A stretch of DNA of 59,008 nt from Rhodospirillales bacterium URHD0017 (GCA_900110395.1 FODP01000034.1:1-59008), one strand, 5' to 3'. Positions 8,095-18,128 are shown, numbered from the stretch's first letter. Made by a program: numbers and translations. Notes: generated by a model from the sequence alone, not told the origin.

Positions 8095-9360
8095 ATGAGC
8101 AGGCTGACGAAGCGAGCGGTTGATGGCCTAACACCTCCCGGAAAGGGGCAGACGTTCCTTTGGGACGGTGAACTCCGAGGCTTTGGCGTGCGGGCCATGC
8201 CGTCCGGCCTGAAGACCTTTGTTCTGCAATACCGGAACGCGGAGGGACGTAGCCGGCGTATCGTCCTTGGTCGCTATGGCGTGATGACCGTCGAGAAGGC
8301 TCGCGAGCAAGCGCAGATAAAGCTTGGTGTGGTTGCCGCGGGTGCAGACCCGGCCGAAGAGAACGTCCGCTCCCGTGAGGCGATCACGATCGCAGAGATT
8401 TGTGATTGGTACCTGAGGGAGGCAGAGGCAGGTCGCATCCTTGGCCGCCGTCACCGGCCCATCAAGGCATCTACACTGGCCATGGACAGGAGCCGGATCG
8501 AAACGCACATCAAGCCTCTGCTTGGCCGCCGGCAAGTTCGCGCGCTCAAGCTTGCGGATATCGAAGGCCTGCAGTCCGACATTGCCGCGGGGAAGACGGC
8601 CAAACCTCGCGGCAATGGCCGAGGCGGCGTTGCTACCGGCGGCGGTGGCGTCGCCGCACGGACCGTTTCGACGTTGCAGAGCCTCCTAGCGCACGCCACA
8701 CGACTCGACATCATCGCTTTGAATCCAACAAACGGGGTGCGCAGGCTTGCTGGAAAAAAGAAGGAGCGCCGTCTGAGTCTGGCCGAGATCGGGAAGCTCG
8801 GTGAGGTAGTGAGCGCCGCCGAGCGGAATGGAGAGCACCCGGTCGCGCTCGCCGCAGTGCGCTTCATGCTGCTCACGGGTTTTCGAATCTCAGAGGCCCA
8901 AGGTCTCCAACGCGAGTGGTTGCATGCAAACAAGGGCTACGTGCATTTCCCCGACACCAAAAGCGATGGCCAGGTGCGCGCGATCGGGCCATCGGCTGCC
9001 TACCTCGCCGCTAATCAGCCAGGGCGGAAGAACTGCCCTTACGTATTTCCGTCTGACGTCGGGGATGGCCACTTCACGGCCGCGAAGAGCTGCCTCTCCC
9101 GACTGTGCGCGTCGGCGAAGATCGAGGGTGTCACGCCCCACACGCTCCGGCACACCTTTGGCAGCGTAGCAGGCGATCTGGGCTTTTCCGAGCTAACCAT
9201 CGCCGCTCTTCTCGGCCATGCCGCCAGAGGCGTGACCCAGGGTTATGTCCATATCGATGAAGCCCTCAAGCTCGCCGCGACGCGGACCTGCGAAGAAATC
9301 GCACACATCTTAAACGACAGCTCCCGTGAAGGTATCGTACCAGGAAATAGAGCTGCGTGA
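8095..9360 (+). CDS. int: P4-type tyrosine integrase with N-terminal DUF4102 arm-binding domain
   Basis: A 421-residue site-specific recombinase. The N-terminal ~90 residues are a DUF4102-like arm-DNA-binding domain (DGLTPPGKGQTFLWDGELRG). A core-binding domain with a glycine-rich insert follows (around residues 175-190), then the catalytic domain: Arg in LTGFRISE, Lys in DTKSDG, HTLRH, LLGH and the nucleophile Tyr in TQGYVHID. All catalytic residues are present, so it looks active. It lies 200 bp inside the tRNA-Gly scar, reading into the element. P4-type integrases typically target tRNA 3' ends. The Shine-Dalgarno is weak. Confidence 0.93.
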   Translation: MSRLTKRAVDGLTPPGKGQTFLWDGELRGFGVRAMPSGLKTFVLQYRNAEGRSRRIVLGRYGVMTVEKAREQAQIKLGVVAAGADPAEENVRSREAITIAEICDWYLREAEAGRILGRRHRPIKASTLAMDRSRIETHIKPLLGRRQVRALKLADIEGLQSDIAAGKTAKPRGNGRGGVATGGGGVAARTVSTLQSLLAHATRLDIIALNPTNGVRRLAGKKKERRLSLAEIGKLGEVVSAAERNGEHPVALAAVRFMLLTGFRISEAQGLQREWLHANKGYVHFPDTKSDGQVRAIGPSAAYLAANQPGRKNCPYVFPSDVGDGHFTAAKSCLSRLCASAKIEGVTPHTLRHTFGSVAGDLGFSELTIAALLGHAARGVTQGYVHIDEALKLAATRTCEEIAHILNDSSREGIVPGNRAA

Positions 9361-9686
9361 CTCCGAGTCCGCGCTGCGCGGCCGCGCCCCTTCATTGTGT
9401 CCTTAAAGCCCGTCCCTCAATGGCGTACTGGGCCCGGGCGGCGAACTGGCGTTCGAGGCCTTTTACGCCCGCAGCCCTCTTAACGAGACGAGAACGCCAG
9501 ACCAAGCACCGGGACATCGGCTCGATTTGTTTCCGCCGCACGCGGCGCTTTCAGAGAAGCCCTGCCGCTGTTGTTTCTGTCCACAATGAGAGGCGTCTTC
9601 TCTTCCAACCCGTCTCGACGTCGTAGAGCAGCCAGAATTCCTGATTTTTAGTCCTTCCGATGCGCGCGTTTCCTCAGCTTCCGTCC
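9361..9686. other. Intergenic region between integrase and the convergent restriction gene
   Basis: About 326 bp between the convergent int and res genes. An 89-codon frame from GTG 9357 overlaps the int stop, but its arginine-rich composition matches no family I know. No clear hairpin with T-tract was found. I see no supported gene. Confidence 0.4.
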
Positions 9687-12464
9687 TTAGGCCTCTTCCA
9701 GTATGAACCGGCCACGCAGTTCCATGTCCGCCACCTGCGTGTGGGCGGCGATCAGCCCAGCCAACGTCGCGTTCGCCTGCACCGCGTCATCGGGTGTCAG
9801 CGCATATCGCCACGGTTTCTCACCGTGCAACTTGGCATGGTGATCGGTGGCGATATGGCACCAGAGCTTGGCGGCATCGGCCTTGCGCTGCACATCCACG
9901 TCGGCGATGTCCGACCGCCGCTTGGTCTCAAGAATCAGCTTCTCGGTCTTGGTCTCGACCACGAAATCCGGCTGATAGGCGTGACCCTCGGAGTCGTAGA
10001 TTTTGAACTGATTGGGGCCGGGCTTCATCCAGAGTTCGACGGTGGGGTCGCCTTCCAGCAGGACGGCCATCTGCCGCTCGGTGTCGGAATCGAACTTGGC
10101 CCGCCAGTAGCAGCCCTTCTTGAAGCCCGTGAAAATGAACCGTCTGATCTCGCTGAGTCGCTCCGGCGGGCTCCGGAAGTCGCGGATTGCGTCGGCGCTC
10201 GAGCCATCGAAGGCTTGCGGCTTGAGGATCGTGAACGGGGCATGGAGCGTCACCCGGTATTTGGTTTCCGTTCGCCAGCGGTGCTTCTGCATCTGGACGA
10301 ACACCGCCTTGGCGATATCCTTGCCCCAGCTTACGAGCACGTTCCGCACGTCCTCGTCCTTCGATAGGTAGGAGCGCAGCCGAGCGACGACCTGTCCAGC
10401 GAGGTTGTAGAGCATCTCCGAATGGGCATCGTAATCGACCTCATCGAAGTCGATCAGGCGCCGAACAAGATCATCCTCGATGCGCTCGGAGCGTTGGCCA
10501 CCCTCTTCGCTCGAGATCAGGCTCCGCTTCTCGGTGCGGAGCACCTGGACCAAAAGTTCCCGGCTGAGCGGCTGGTAGTTCCAGCTATCAAGGCCCTCAA
10601 GCTGGAACGGTCGAAACCCGAAGGACACTTGATCGACCGGCGTGACGATCAATTGTGGGATGGCGATGGTGCGTTCAGCGAATACCGCGCATAGCTCGGT
10701 GACGACCTGTTCGGCGCGCTCGGGGGTAAGCATCGTGAACACGCCCTCAGTGGCCCGGTGAGCCGCCAGAGCGTCAGCGGTGATGTTCTTGATCACCTTT
10801 TCGGTCTTGAGTTCGCCAACCGTTGCAAGACGTGTCTGGAAGCTCGGCAGGACCACGTTAAGGGCTGTCTCCGCGAGTGCGATCTCCTCCGGTTTGCTGA
10901 AGGTGAAGCGCGGCGGCGGGGGCTCCACAAAGCCGCGATGCAACGACACGGCGGCGAGCGGCTCGGCGGACTGTGAAATCATCGTTTGGATGATCGACGG
11001 TGCTTCCACCATCGCTGGCGTCGAGAATGGCACGTCGCCGCCGTCGCCGATCCGAACCTCTTTGAACTTGTGAACCAGACCGTCGGCCGTCTTAGCCCGT
11101 TCAATCAGGTCGTTGAATCGATCGTGAGCGATGACCGTCAGCGTATCTACGGCCTCGACGCCGGTGCGTTTTCCATAGGGCAACCGTAGGCCGCGCCCGA
11201 GGGTCTGCTCGGTCAGGATGTCGGAGGCTGACGCCCGCAACGGGACGATGGTGAAGAGGTTGGTGACATCCCACCCCTCTTTCAGCTTGTTGACGTGGAT
11301 GACGATGTCCGTGGTGCCGTCACGTTCGATGTTGAGAAGCCTGCGCGCATTTTCGTCGCTCTCCTCGCCGGTCAGCTTGGAGTGAATCTCGGCGACGCGT
11401 CCATTATAGCGGCCTTCGAAGAACTGCTCGGACTCGATGAACTCGCGGATCTGCCGGGCATGGGTGATATCCTGCGTCACGACCAGCATGAACGGATGCA
11501 CCAGCGGCGCCTCGTGCTGCTTAGCGTAGGTCTGAAGGGCGACCTTCACATGTTCGTGGTAGTGGACCCCATCCTCCAATTTGATCCGCTCAAGGGGGGT
11601 TGGAGACCCGTCCTTTGGGTCGTCGGAGACGCTCTTGGGATCGAAGTTGGCCCGCGTGCCGACGGCCGGTTCCTTGACGTAGCAGTCCTCCATCGCCTCG
11701 GACAGATCGTAACGATAGATGACGTTCTTGAACGGAGCCGCGCTGCCGCCGACGGCCTTGGGTGTGGCAGTGACTTCGAGGCCGAGGATCGGCTTCAGTT
11801 CGTTGATCGCCTTGGTGCCCGCCGAGGCTCGGTAGCGGTGGGCCTCGTCCATCATCAGCACAAGGTCGGGAAGCCCGGCGAGGTATGAGAAATAGCTCTC
11901 GCCGATGTATTCCTGGAGCCGCTTGATCCGGGGCGACTTGCCGCCGCGCACTTCGGAATTGATCTTCGAGATGTTGAATATATTGATGATCGCCGCCTCG
12001 CGGCCGAGCAGGTCGGCGCCGCGCACGCCGCGCCCCTCCTCGTAGTTCTCGGCATTGACGATGAGTGGCGGCTGATGGGCGAACGCCTCGACACCCTTGA
12101 ACACATACTTCGGGCTGGATGGCCGGAAGTCCGCAAGGAGCTTCTCGTAGATGGTGAGGTTGGGTGCCAGCAGAAAGAAATTGCGGCTCTTTCCCGTCAT
12201 GAACAGATAGCTGATGAAGGCCCCGAGCAATCGAGTTTTCCCGACCCCTGTTGCGAGCGCGAAGCAGAGGCTTAGGAAATCGCGCTCGAAATCCTCGACC
12301 TCGGGGTAGGCTGTCTGCACAGCCTCAAGAGCGCCCGCGACATCGGTGTCCTTGGAGGGATCAACCAGGTCGATGACGTCTGCCAAGCGTTTGAGGGATT
12401 CCGCCTGCGGTTTGCGAAGTGACAACCGTTGGCGGATCTGGTGCAGGGCGCGGTTGTCAATCAC
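9687..12464 (-). CDS. res: Type III restriction endonuclease-like Res subunit (DEAD/DEAH helicase plus nuclease)
   Basis: A 925-residue SF2 helicase-nuclease. Motifs: Walker A ATGVGKT (71-77), DEAH (206-209), TATP (232-235), LKEGWDVTN and the arginine-finger motif QTLGRGLRLP. The C-terminal ~110 residues hold the PD-(D/E)xK nuclease region (FDSDTER, then QPDFVVETKTEKLILETKRR). It should translocate on DNA and cleave unmodified sites together with Mod. The start is GTG at 12464, overlapping the mod stop as GTGA, so translation is coupled. It is last in a WYL-SNF2-Mod-Res order on the minus strand. Confidence 0.9.
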   Translation of the reverse strand: MIDNRALHQIRQRLSLRKPQAESLKRLADVIDLVDPSKDTDVAGALEAVQTAYPEVEDFERDFLSLCFALATGVGKTRLLGAFISYLFMTGKSRNFFLLAPNLTIYEKLLADFRPSSPKYVFKGVEAFAHQPPLIVNAENYEEGRGVRGADLLGREAAIINIFNISKINSEVRGGKSPRIKRLQEYIGESYFSYLAGLPDLVLMMDEAHRYRASAGTKAINELKPILGLEVTATPKAVGGSAAPFKNVIYRYDLSEAMEDCYVKEPAVGTRANFDPKSVSDDPKDGSPTPLERIKLEDGVHYHEHVKVALQTYAKQHEAPLVHPFMLVVTQDITHARQIREFIESEQFFEGRYNGRVAEIHSKLTGEESDENARRLLNIERDGTTDIVIHVNKLKEGWDVTNLFTIVPLRASASDILTEQTLGRGLRLPYGKRTGVEAVDTLTVIAHDRFNDLIERAKTADGLVHKFKEVRIGDGGDVPFSTPAMVEAPSIIQTMISQSAEPLAAVSLHRGFVEPPPPRFTFSKPEEIALAETALNVVLPSFQTRLATVGELKTEKVIKNITADALAAHRATEGVFTMLTPERAEQVVTELCAVFAERTIAIPQLIVTPVDQVSFGFRPFQLEGLDSWNYQPLSRELLVQVLRTEKRSLISSEEGGQRSERIEDDLVRRLIDFDEVDYDAHSEMLYNLAGQVVARLRSYLSKDEDVRNVLVSWGKDIAKAVFVQMQKHRWRTETKYRVTLHAPFTILKPQAFDGSSADAIRDFRSPPERLSEIRRFIFTGFKKGCYWRAKFDSDTERQMAVLLEGDPTVELWMKPGPNQFKIYDSEGHAYQPDFVVETKTEKLILETKRRSDIADVDVQRKADAAKLWCHIATDHHAKLHGEKPWRYALTPDDAVQANATLAGLIAAHTQVADMELRGRFILEEA

Positions 12465-14227
12465 GCGTCGCTCTCCGAGTCAAACAGGCTGGGCGCATCG
12501 TCGACTTTACGGGGACGGCCACTCGGCTTGGCGGCAACTTCCGATTCAGACTCGTCTTCGATCAGTGGCAGGGCCTCGATCTTGAGCGAGTAATCGTCCT
12601 TGCCCCATTCGCATCGGTCGAGGATCGCGCCTGGGATTTTGCGGATCGTGAGGTTGGCGAAGGTATCAGCGTTGGTGCCTTGGAATGCCTTGCAGCAGAT
12701 CAGCAGAGTGCGCTCGGCACCGACCTCATCAGAAATCGTACGAAGCTGATCGTGGGCGAGGCTGTTCGTCGTAACGTAGATGAAATCGGTATCGGACGAG
12801 TGTCCGTGCTGCCAGTAGCTATCGGCTGACGGCGCATAGGTGAAGCCAAAGTGCTTGCACATAGCCTCCGCCAGCATTTCGGCGTTGTAGGACTTTGAGA
12901 TCACCCACTGGCTGAACTGGTCCTTTTCCAAGAGCGAAGGAGCAATCCGAAAATATCGAAACCCGCCACCGCCTTTCCACTTCGCTGCGTCGGTAATTCC
13001 GCTTGGATCGGCACCATTAATCACCCGCTTTAGACGTGGAATAATGTGTGTTTCACAATGATCCTTTAGTTCGATCATGATCCACCGTCGTCTGAGCTTG
13101 TGCGCGACGGCTCCGGTTGTGCCTGATCCTGCAAATGAGTCGAGAACAATGTCTCCGGGCGACGTGGTAAGCTCGATGCACCGCTTGATCAGGGCCTCTG
13201 GTTTCTTGCTCTTGGGAAATGGCACGCCACCTTCATTGTGAAGGTTGTTGGACAAGATGTCGTCCCAAAGCGAAGTCAGGGGCTCGCCTGCCACATAGCT
13301 TCCGTCGATCAGCTTCAACTTCGAAGAATAGAACAGGGCCCGCTTACCGGCCTGAATATATAGGGTCGGATGCTCTGAACGCTCTACGACGAACCATTTG
13401 GACGGATGCTTTTCTGACTTATCTATGACTTCTTTAGTTTCTTTGCCTACGGCATCGTAATCTGGACGTGCCATTTGGATTACACTTTCGGCGTTATCCA
13501 TTACAAATTGATCGAGCAGCTCAGGATTTTCCTTGGCAATCTTTCGCCCCTCTTTCACATCTAGGTCATTTATTCGCGCAAAGGCCGCCATTAGCGTCTC
13601 GACCCGCCAATGCTCAGGAGGATCGTCTTTATTGATAATAAATTGGCCATACCGGATATCACGCTCTCGCGCAGAGAACAGCTTGTTGGGCTTCCAATTC
13701 GCTTTATCTTTTGCATATACAAGAATGTAGTTTGTTGTGTTTACGACGCCGGGATTTATGGATTTGTGACCGGTCGCGGATGCCTGCTTGAATGTAATTA
13801 TGTAAGTGCGATTCTTTCGTCCGAATATCTCATCCGCTAATACGGTGAGATATGCCAACTCATTGTCGTCTATGTGAATAAAGAGCGTTCCGTCGTCGGA
13901 TAAAAGCTCTCGCAACACCTGCAAACGCTCCCGCATAAGCGAAAGCCAAAGAGAATGGTCCAATCCATCATCGTAATGTTCGAGGGCCTGCTGAGTGTTG
14001 AAAGGCGGGTCGATATAGATGCACTTCACCCGCCCGGCGTGGCTGCCTTCAAGCGATTTGAGAGCGAGTAAATTGTCTCCGTGGATCAATAGATTGTCGA
14101 ACAAATCGCCAGAACGCCTCGCGGGCGCGTGGTATGATTTATCGTCATCTTCGATCAAGATGCGCGGCTCAAGCCGAGGCCGGTATTCCTTGCCGACCCA
14201 CGTTAGTTCCAATTTGGTCTTACTCAT
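12461..14227 (-). CDS. mod: Type III Mod-like site-specific adenine-N6 DNA methyltransferase
   Basis: A 588-residue beta-class amino-methyltransferase. Catalytic motif IV DPPF is at 73-76 and the SAM-binding motif I (DSFAGSGTTG) at 363-372, the permuted order of type III Mod proteins. The target recognition domain lies between them. The start is ATG 14227, which overlaps the SNF2 stop as ATGA; the six extra in-frame residues upstream are not needed. Codons for roughly residues 120-280 (13,390-13,870) are visibly AT-richer than the GC-rich rest, consistent with an exchanged recognition domain. It should protect host DNA and set specificity for Res. Confidence 0.9.
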   Translation of the reverse strand: MSKTKLELTWVGKEYRPRLEPRILIEDDDKSYHAPARRSGDLFDNLLIHGDNLLALKSLEGSHAGRVKCIYIDPPFNTQQALEHYDDGLDHSLWLSLMRERLQVLRELLSDDGTLFIHIDDNELAYLTVLADEIFGRKNRTYIITFKQASATGHKSINPGVVNTTNYILVYAKDKANWKPNKLFSARERDIRYGQFIINKDDPPEHWRVETLMAAFARINDLDVKEGRKIAKENPELLDQFVMDNAESVIQMARPDYDAVGKETKEVIDKSEKHPSKWFVVERSEHPTLYIQAGKRALFYSSKLKLIDGSYVAGEPLTSLWDDILSNNLHNEGGVPFPKSKKPEALIKRCIELTTSPGDIVLDSFAGSGTTGAVAHKLRRRWIMIELKDHCETHIIPRLKRVINGADPSGITDAAKWKGGGGFRYFRIAPSLLEKDQFSQWVISKSYNAEMLAEAMCKHFGFTYAPSADSYWQHGHSSDTDFIYVTTNSLAHDQLRTISDEVGAERTLLICCKAFQGTNADTFANLTIRKIPGAILDRCEWGKDDYSLKIEALPLIEDESESEVAAKPSGRPRKVDDAPSLFDSESDA

Positions 14228-17094
14228 GCGGAAACATCCCATCGAATCGTAAACAGGGGCGTGAGAGTCGGCGTGAGGCTGAGCTTCTCCACGATCTCGT
14301 CGAGCATGCGCTCGCGTTCCGCGTCGATCTCCCTCAGCCGGGTATAAAGTTGATGGTTTAGGTCGTCGGCCTGCCGCTTCAGCGCATTTGCCTCGCGCTG
14401 TAGCTCGACCTTTTCCTGAAGGCCCTGAACGGCTCGGGAGAGTTTAGCCTTCTCCTTCGCCTCCTTCGCCAGAGCCTTGATCTGGGCGTCGAATGAGACA
14501 CGCACGTCGTCGCGCCAGTTATCCAGCCGCTCCTCCTCCTCTTCGAGGAAGTCGCCCAGACGCGACTGGGCCAGCTGCACGATAGCGGTCTGCCGGTCGT
14601 TTACGAGCTTGGCCAACCCGTCGGGCGCCGTTGTCGAAGGCGCAGCCCCGCCGACGTGCGCGGGAACGAGCATCATACGCGCGGCGGTCTCGCCGGGGAG
14701 CACTTCGCCGTCGTCGGTGACGGCGGCCACGATCAACTCGTCGAAGCTCCGCACGGGTGTTTGAAGGGTCAGTCGCGCCACCTGCATCCATCCACTGGCG
14801 CCGATGTGCGCGGCGACATCGCCAAGGTTGCCGTCATAGGCCCCATATTCGAACCTGACCGAGGCCGGGCTAAGGTTTCGCGCCATGGCCTGCACGACCA
14901 ACTGGTCCGCGAGGCGACCATCGGCCAGCCGAAAGAAATTCCACCCCCGGTCATCGGCGAGCGGCCATTCAGTTGTGTACGTGTCGCCCTGCCAGTCGAA
15001 CCGCTCAGCGTGGTCGTCGTGAAAGCGGGCATCGGGTAGCTCGGCGCGGGCCAGGAGAAGCAGCGCGCGCTTGAACTCGTCGAGGGAGCGATGAAGGGAG
15101 GTCTCCTGCATCTTCAGCCGTGCGACGACCTTGTCGTCCATAGCGGCAAGGATTTGGTCCCGAGCCGACTTCTTGGCCTCGTCGATCTCGACGACCAGTT
15201 CGGTTTGAAGCTGGTCGAAGGCCGCGTTGATGTCGTCGTTCGTGCGACAGGATTGGACGATTTCGAGGATACGCCGCTCGATGTCCACGCCGGACTCGAT
15301 GACACCGAGCACCTCGTCCGATGAGCCGAACACGCCGTCGAAAAGCTGGAACTTGGTCTGAAGTAGGTCGACGATCCGTGCCTCGGCCTGATTCTTCCGG
15401 TTCATGAAGTTCACGACGGTCACGTCGATCTTCTGGCCGTAGCGATGGCACCGGCCGATCCGCTGCTCGACGCGCTGCGGGTTCCACGGCAGGTCGTAGT
15501 TGATCAGCAGTGAGCAGAATTGAAGATTGATGCCCTCGGCGCCGGACTCGGTGGCAATCAGCACCGTGCGGTCGTTTCGGAACGCATCGACGAGTGCGGC
15601 CTTCATGTCAGCGGTCTTGGACCCAGACACCGCCTCGGTGCCTCGGTGCTTTTCAAGCCAAGCCTTATAGATGTCGCGACTGTCCTTGTCGGCGTTGGCG
15701 CCGTTGAGGATCACCGTTTGCCCGACGAAGCCGTGATCCTCCAAAAGGTCGCGCAGATAGCCTTGGGTGCGGACGGACTCGGTGAAGATCACCGCCTTCC
15801 TCTCGCCGCCTTTGCCGACGATCTCATCCAGAACCCCTGGCAGGCTGTCGAGCAGAGCCTTGCCCTTGGCGTTCGTGCTGATCGAGGCAGCGAGATCGCG
15901 GTAGCGGGTAAGTTCGCCTATTTCGGCTTTCAGGGCGGCGGGATCGACACCCTTGATCGCGCCCTCGGCTTCCTCTTCCAGAGCGTCGGCTTCAGCCGTT
16001 TGCTCGCCCTCACGCCATTCATCGGCGGTCTCTGCCACGTCATCGATGTCGTCGAGCGTTTCCTCCGAGACAGCCTGCTTGCGCTCCAAGCGGGCAACCA
16101 TCTTGTCCAGCGTCGCCGCGACGGCGAACGACGATGATCCGAGAATCTTCCGAAGCACGAGGATGACAAGGTGGCGGCCGTTCTTCCCCACCGCGATGGT
16201 GTCCTGCCGTTGCAGGTAGTCCGACATGTGTTTGTAGAGGTCCTCCTCAAGCCGGTCGGGCGTAAAGTCGAAGGTCTTGGGCAGACGATTAGTGTAGTTG
16301 ATCAGGCCCGCCTTTTGGACCTGCCGTCGCAGGGTGCGCTTGCAGATCGGCTCCAACCGGCGACCTAAGATCGAAAGGGCTTTGCGATCCTCCCGGCCGC
16401 CGAACTCGGCGCGAAACGCTTCGGGCGAGCCGAAGAACTGGTCGTCGATCACCGTGATCAGCCCATAAAGCTCCATCAGATTGTTTTGCAGCGGAGTGGC
16501 CGTCAGCAGCAGCTTTCGCCGGTCTGCCAGCGCGGCGCGGAGCACGGCGGCGCGGGAGGTCTCAGCGGCCCGGTAGACGTTACGCATCTTGTGGGCTTCG
16601 TCGAAAACCACAAGGTCCCATGGGATCGCACTCAGTTGGTCGGCGATCCGGGCGGCATATTCGTAGGACAGGATGACGATGCCTTCGCCGCGGCCGAGGG
16701 GGTTCTCCTTGCCCGCCTTAGCCAGCTCCTTCGCCCGCTTGGCGTCGAGGATGACCGACGGCAGGGAGAACTTCTCGTGAAGTTCCTGAGCCCATTGTTT
16801 GCGAAGGGAGGCAGGCGCAACCAAGAGCAAGCGCCGCTTGCGCTCCCACCAACGCTGGCTGATGACCAGCGCGGCCTCGATGGTCTTTCCCAGCCCGACT
16901 TCGTCGGCCAGCAGTACGCCTTTGGAGAGCGGCGAGCGCATGGCGAACATTGCCGCCTCGACCTGATGCGGATTGAGATCAACGCGTGCAGCGGAAAGCG
17001 ATTGGTTCAGGGCGTCGCCCTCCAACCCCTCACGCGTGAGCAAGTGGGCGAAATAGGCCGCCTGATAGGGCGTGTAGCCGGACGAAACGCTCAT
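14224..17094 (-). CDS. SNF2/RapA-like DEAD-box helicase with C-terminal coiled coil
   Basis: A 956-residue SWI2/SNF2-type ATPase. DEVGLGKT (Walker A) is at 64-71, DEAH at 165-168 and LLTATPLQNN at about 198-207. The C-terminal helicase lobe carries INYDLPWNPQRVEQRIGRCHRYGQ-type motif V/VI. The last ~130 residues are charged and heptad-like (KEAKEKAKLSRAVQGL), probably a coiled coil. It shares ATGA with mod. Such a helicase is not a component of classical type III restriction; class 1 DISARM has an SNF2 helicase (DrmD) plus methylase, but DrmA/DrmB are absent here. It probably remodels or translocates DNA for this defence operon. Confidence 0.88.
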   Translation of the reverse strand: MSVSSGYTPYQAAYFAHLLTREGLEGDALNQSLSAARVDLNPHQVEAAMFAMRSPLSKGVLLADEVGLGKTIEAALVISQRWWERKRRLLLVAPASLRKQWAQELHEKFSLPSVILDAKRAKELAKAGKENPLGRGEGIVILSYEYAARIADQLSAIPWDLVVFDEAHKMRNVYRAAETSRAAVLRAALADRRKLLLTATPLQNNLMELYGLITVIDDQFFGSPEAFRAEFGGREDRKALSILGRRLEPICKRTLRRQVQKAGLINYTNRLPKTFDFTPDRLEEDLYKHMSDYLQRQDTIAVGKNGRHLVILVLRKILGSSSFAVAATLDKMVARLERKQAVSEETLDDIDDVAETADEWREGEQTAEADALEEEAEGAIKGVDPAALKAEIGELTRYRDLAASISTNAKGKALLDSLPGVLDEIVGKGGERKAVIFTESVRTQGYLRDLLEDHGFVGQTVILNGANADKDSRDIYKAWLEKHRGTEAVSGSKTADMKAALVDAFRNDRTVLIATESGAEGINLQFCSLLINYDLPWNPQRVEQRIGRCHRYGQKIDVTVVNFMNRKNQAEARIVDLLQTKFQLFDGVFGSSDEVLGVIESGVDIERRILEIVQSCRTNDDINAAFDQLQTELVVEIDEAKKSARDQILAAMDDKVVARLKMQETSLHRSLDEFKRALLLLARAELPDARFHDDHAERFDWQGDTYTTEWPLADDRGWNFFRLADGRLADQLVVQAMARNLSPASVRFEYGAYDGNLGDVAAHIGASGWMQVARLTLQTPVRSFDELIVAAVTDDGEVLPGETAARMMLVPAHVGGAAPSTTAPDGLAKLVNDRQTAIVQLAQSRLGDFLEEEEERLDNWRDDVRVSFDAQIKALAKEAKEKAKLSRAVQGLQEKVELQREANALKRQADDLNHQLYTRLREIDAERERMLDEIVEKLSLTPTLTPLFTIRWDVSA

Positions 17095-17174
17095 GGTCTC
17101 TCGATTGTGACGGCGGCCCGCCAGCGTTTGAGGAAGACTAGCTGCCTAATCCCGTCCGGCGATCGTACTCCCAT

Positions 17175-18053
17175 TCAACCCTCCGCACTGGCAGGTATGG
17201 GGTCTGGCGCCAGTACCTGTGGGTTCAGCAGGACGATCTGCTGATCCTGCGGCCGGCGGCCCGCCGCCTCACCGTCAAGGCCGAGCCGCTTGAGCGTGTA
17301 ATAGAGAAATGCGCGACGAACCCGGATTTGCGCCCGACCGCTTTTCATTCCGTAGTCGAGGGCGATCACCATTTTCTGCGTCTCGGAAAGCTCCGGATGC
17401 GGTCCGATCTCTAGAATAAGTTGCTCATGCCAACCGTGGTCACCAGACGAGTCGACCTCACTTGCTCGGGTTCCGCGAGTTTCGAGAATCCGCGACAGCA
17501 GAAAATCCTTGAATGTGCGATCGATTTCGCAATAGGCGCGGGTATGCCAGCGAAAGCCATCGAACCCAATGGCATGAGGATCAACCCAGCGCCATTTTGG
17601 CTCAGGCCGGGAAAGGGATTGGTATCTGATCTCGATCGCCTTCGTTCTGCGGATCGCCGCCAACACTTCGCGCAATGTCTTCGGATCCACCCCTCGAGCC
17701 GGCGCCGGCGCGGCGCCATAGGCCGGAGGATTCCCGATCCAGGCATGTGATTGATCTAACACCCCGTCCGCCACGGCACGCAGTTGCGAGAGATATCTCT
17801 CAGGGTCGGGCTTGAGAAAACACGGCTCAAAATCTGTGCCCGCGACGTAGCGCTTGGCGCTCTTGTCATAGATCGCGTTCTGCGGCGCCCGCTGCTGATA
17901 CAGAGTCAGGTCCTTGGAAGCCTGTGGCACCGACACGGCGAATACATCAATGATATCGGCGCGATTGACGCCGCCCTCCCAAAAAAGCCGGAACTCGATG
18001 AACTCAAGCCGCCGCTCGACGCCCCATTTCAACCCCGCGCCAGCCTGCGCCAT
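17175..18053 (-). CDS. WYL-domain transcriptional regulator (BrxR/CapW-like)
   Basis: A 292-residue protein with an N-terminal winged helix (residues about 10-60, GVERRLEFIEFRLFWEGGVN followed by DIIDVFAVSVPQASKDL), a central WYL domain (about 125-205: AIEIRYQSLSRPEP, WRWVDPHAIGFDGFRWHTRAYCE) and a C-terminal WCX-like extension. Proteins of this architecture repress defence operons until a phage-derived ligand is sensed. It lies 80 bp upstream of the SNF2-Mod-Res operon on the same strand and is divergent from the AddB-like gene, so it may control both. Start ATG has a strong Shine-Dalgarno (gggagg). Confidence 0.85.
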   Translation of the reverse strand: MAQAGAGLKWGVERRLEFIEFRLFWEGGVNRADIIDVFAVSVPQASKDLTLYQQRAPQNAIYDKSAKRYVAGTDFEPCFLKPDPERYLSQLRAVADGVLDQSHAWIGNPPAYGAAPAPARGVDPKTLREVLAAIRRTKAIEIRYQSLSRPEPKWRWVDPHAIGFDGFRWHTRAYCEIDRTFKDFLLSRILETRGTRASEVDSSGDHGWHEQLILEIGPHPELSETQKMVIALDYGMKSGRAQIRVRRAFLYYTLKRLGLDGEAAGRRPQDQQIVLLNPQVLAPDPIPASAEG

Positions 18054-18128
18054 TGGTCCTCCCTAGGATTTGGAAATAGAAAGTAGCTGGACATAGTTAA
18101 GCGATCCGTCTAGTAATTATCCATGTTC

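Noticed and set aside
9357..9626. 89-codon frame overlapping the integrase stop
   Set aside because: No homologue recognised, arginine/alanine-rich composition typical of random GC-rich frames, and no clear ribosome-binding site.
9687..17094. Calling the SNF2-Mod-Res operon DISARM
   Set aside because: No DrmA or DUF1998 DrmB protein; the nuclease is a type III Res and not the DISARM phospholipase-D-type DrmC.
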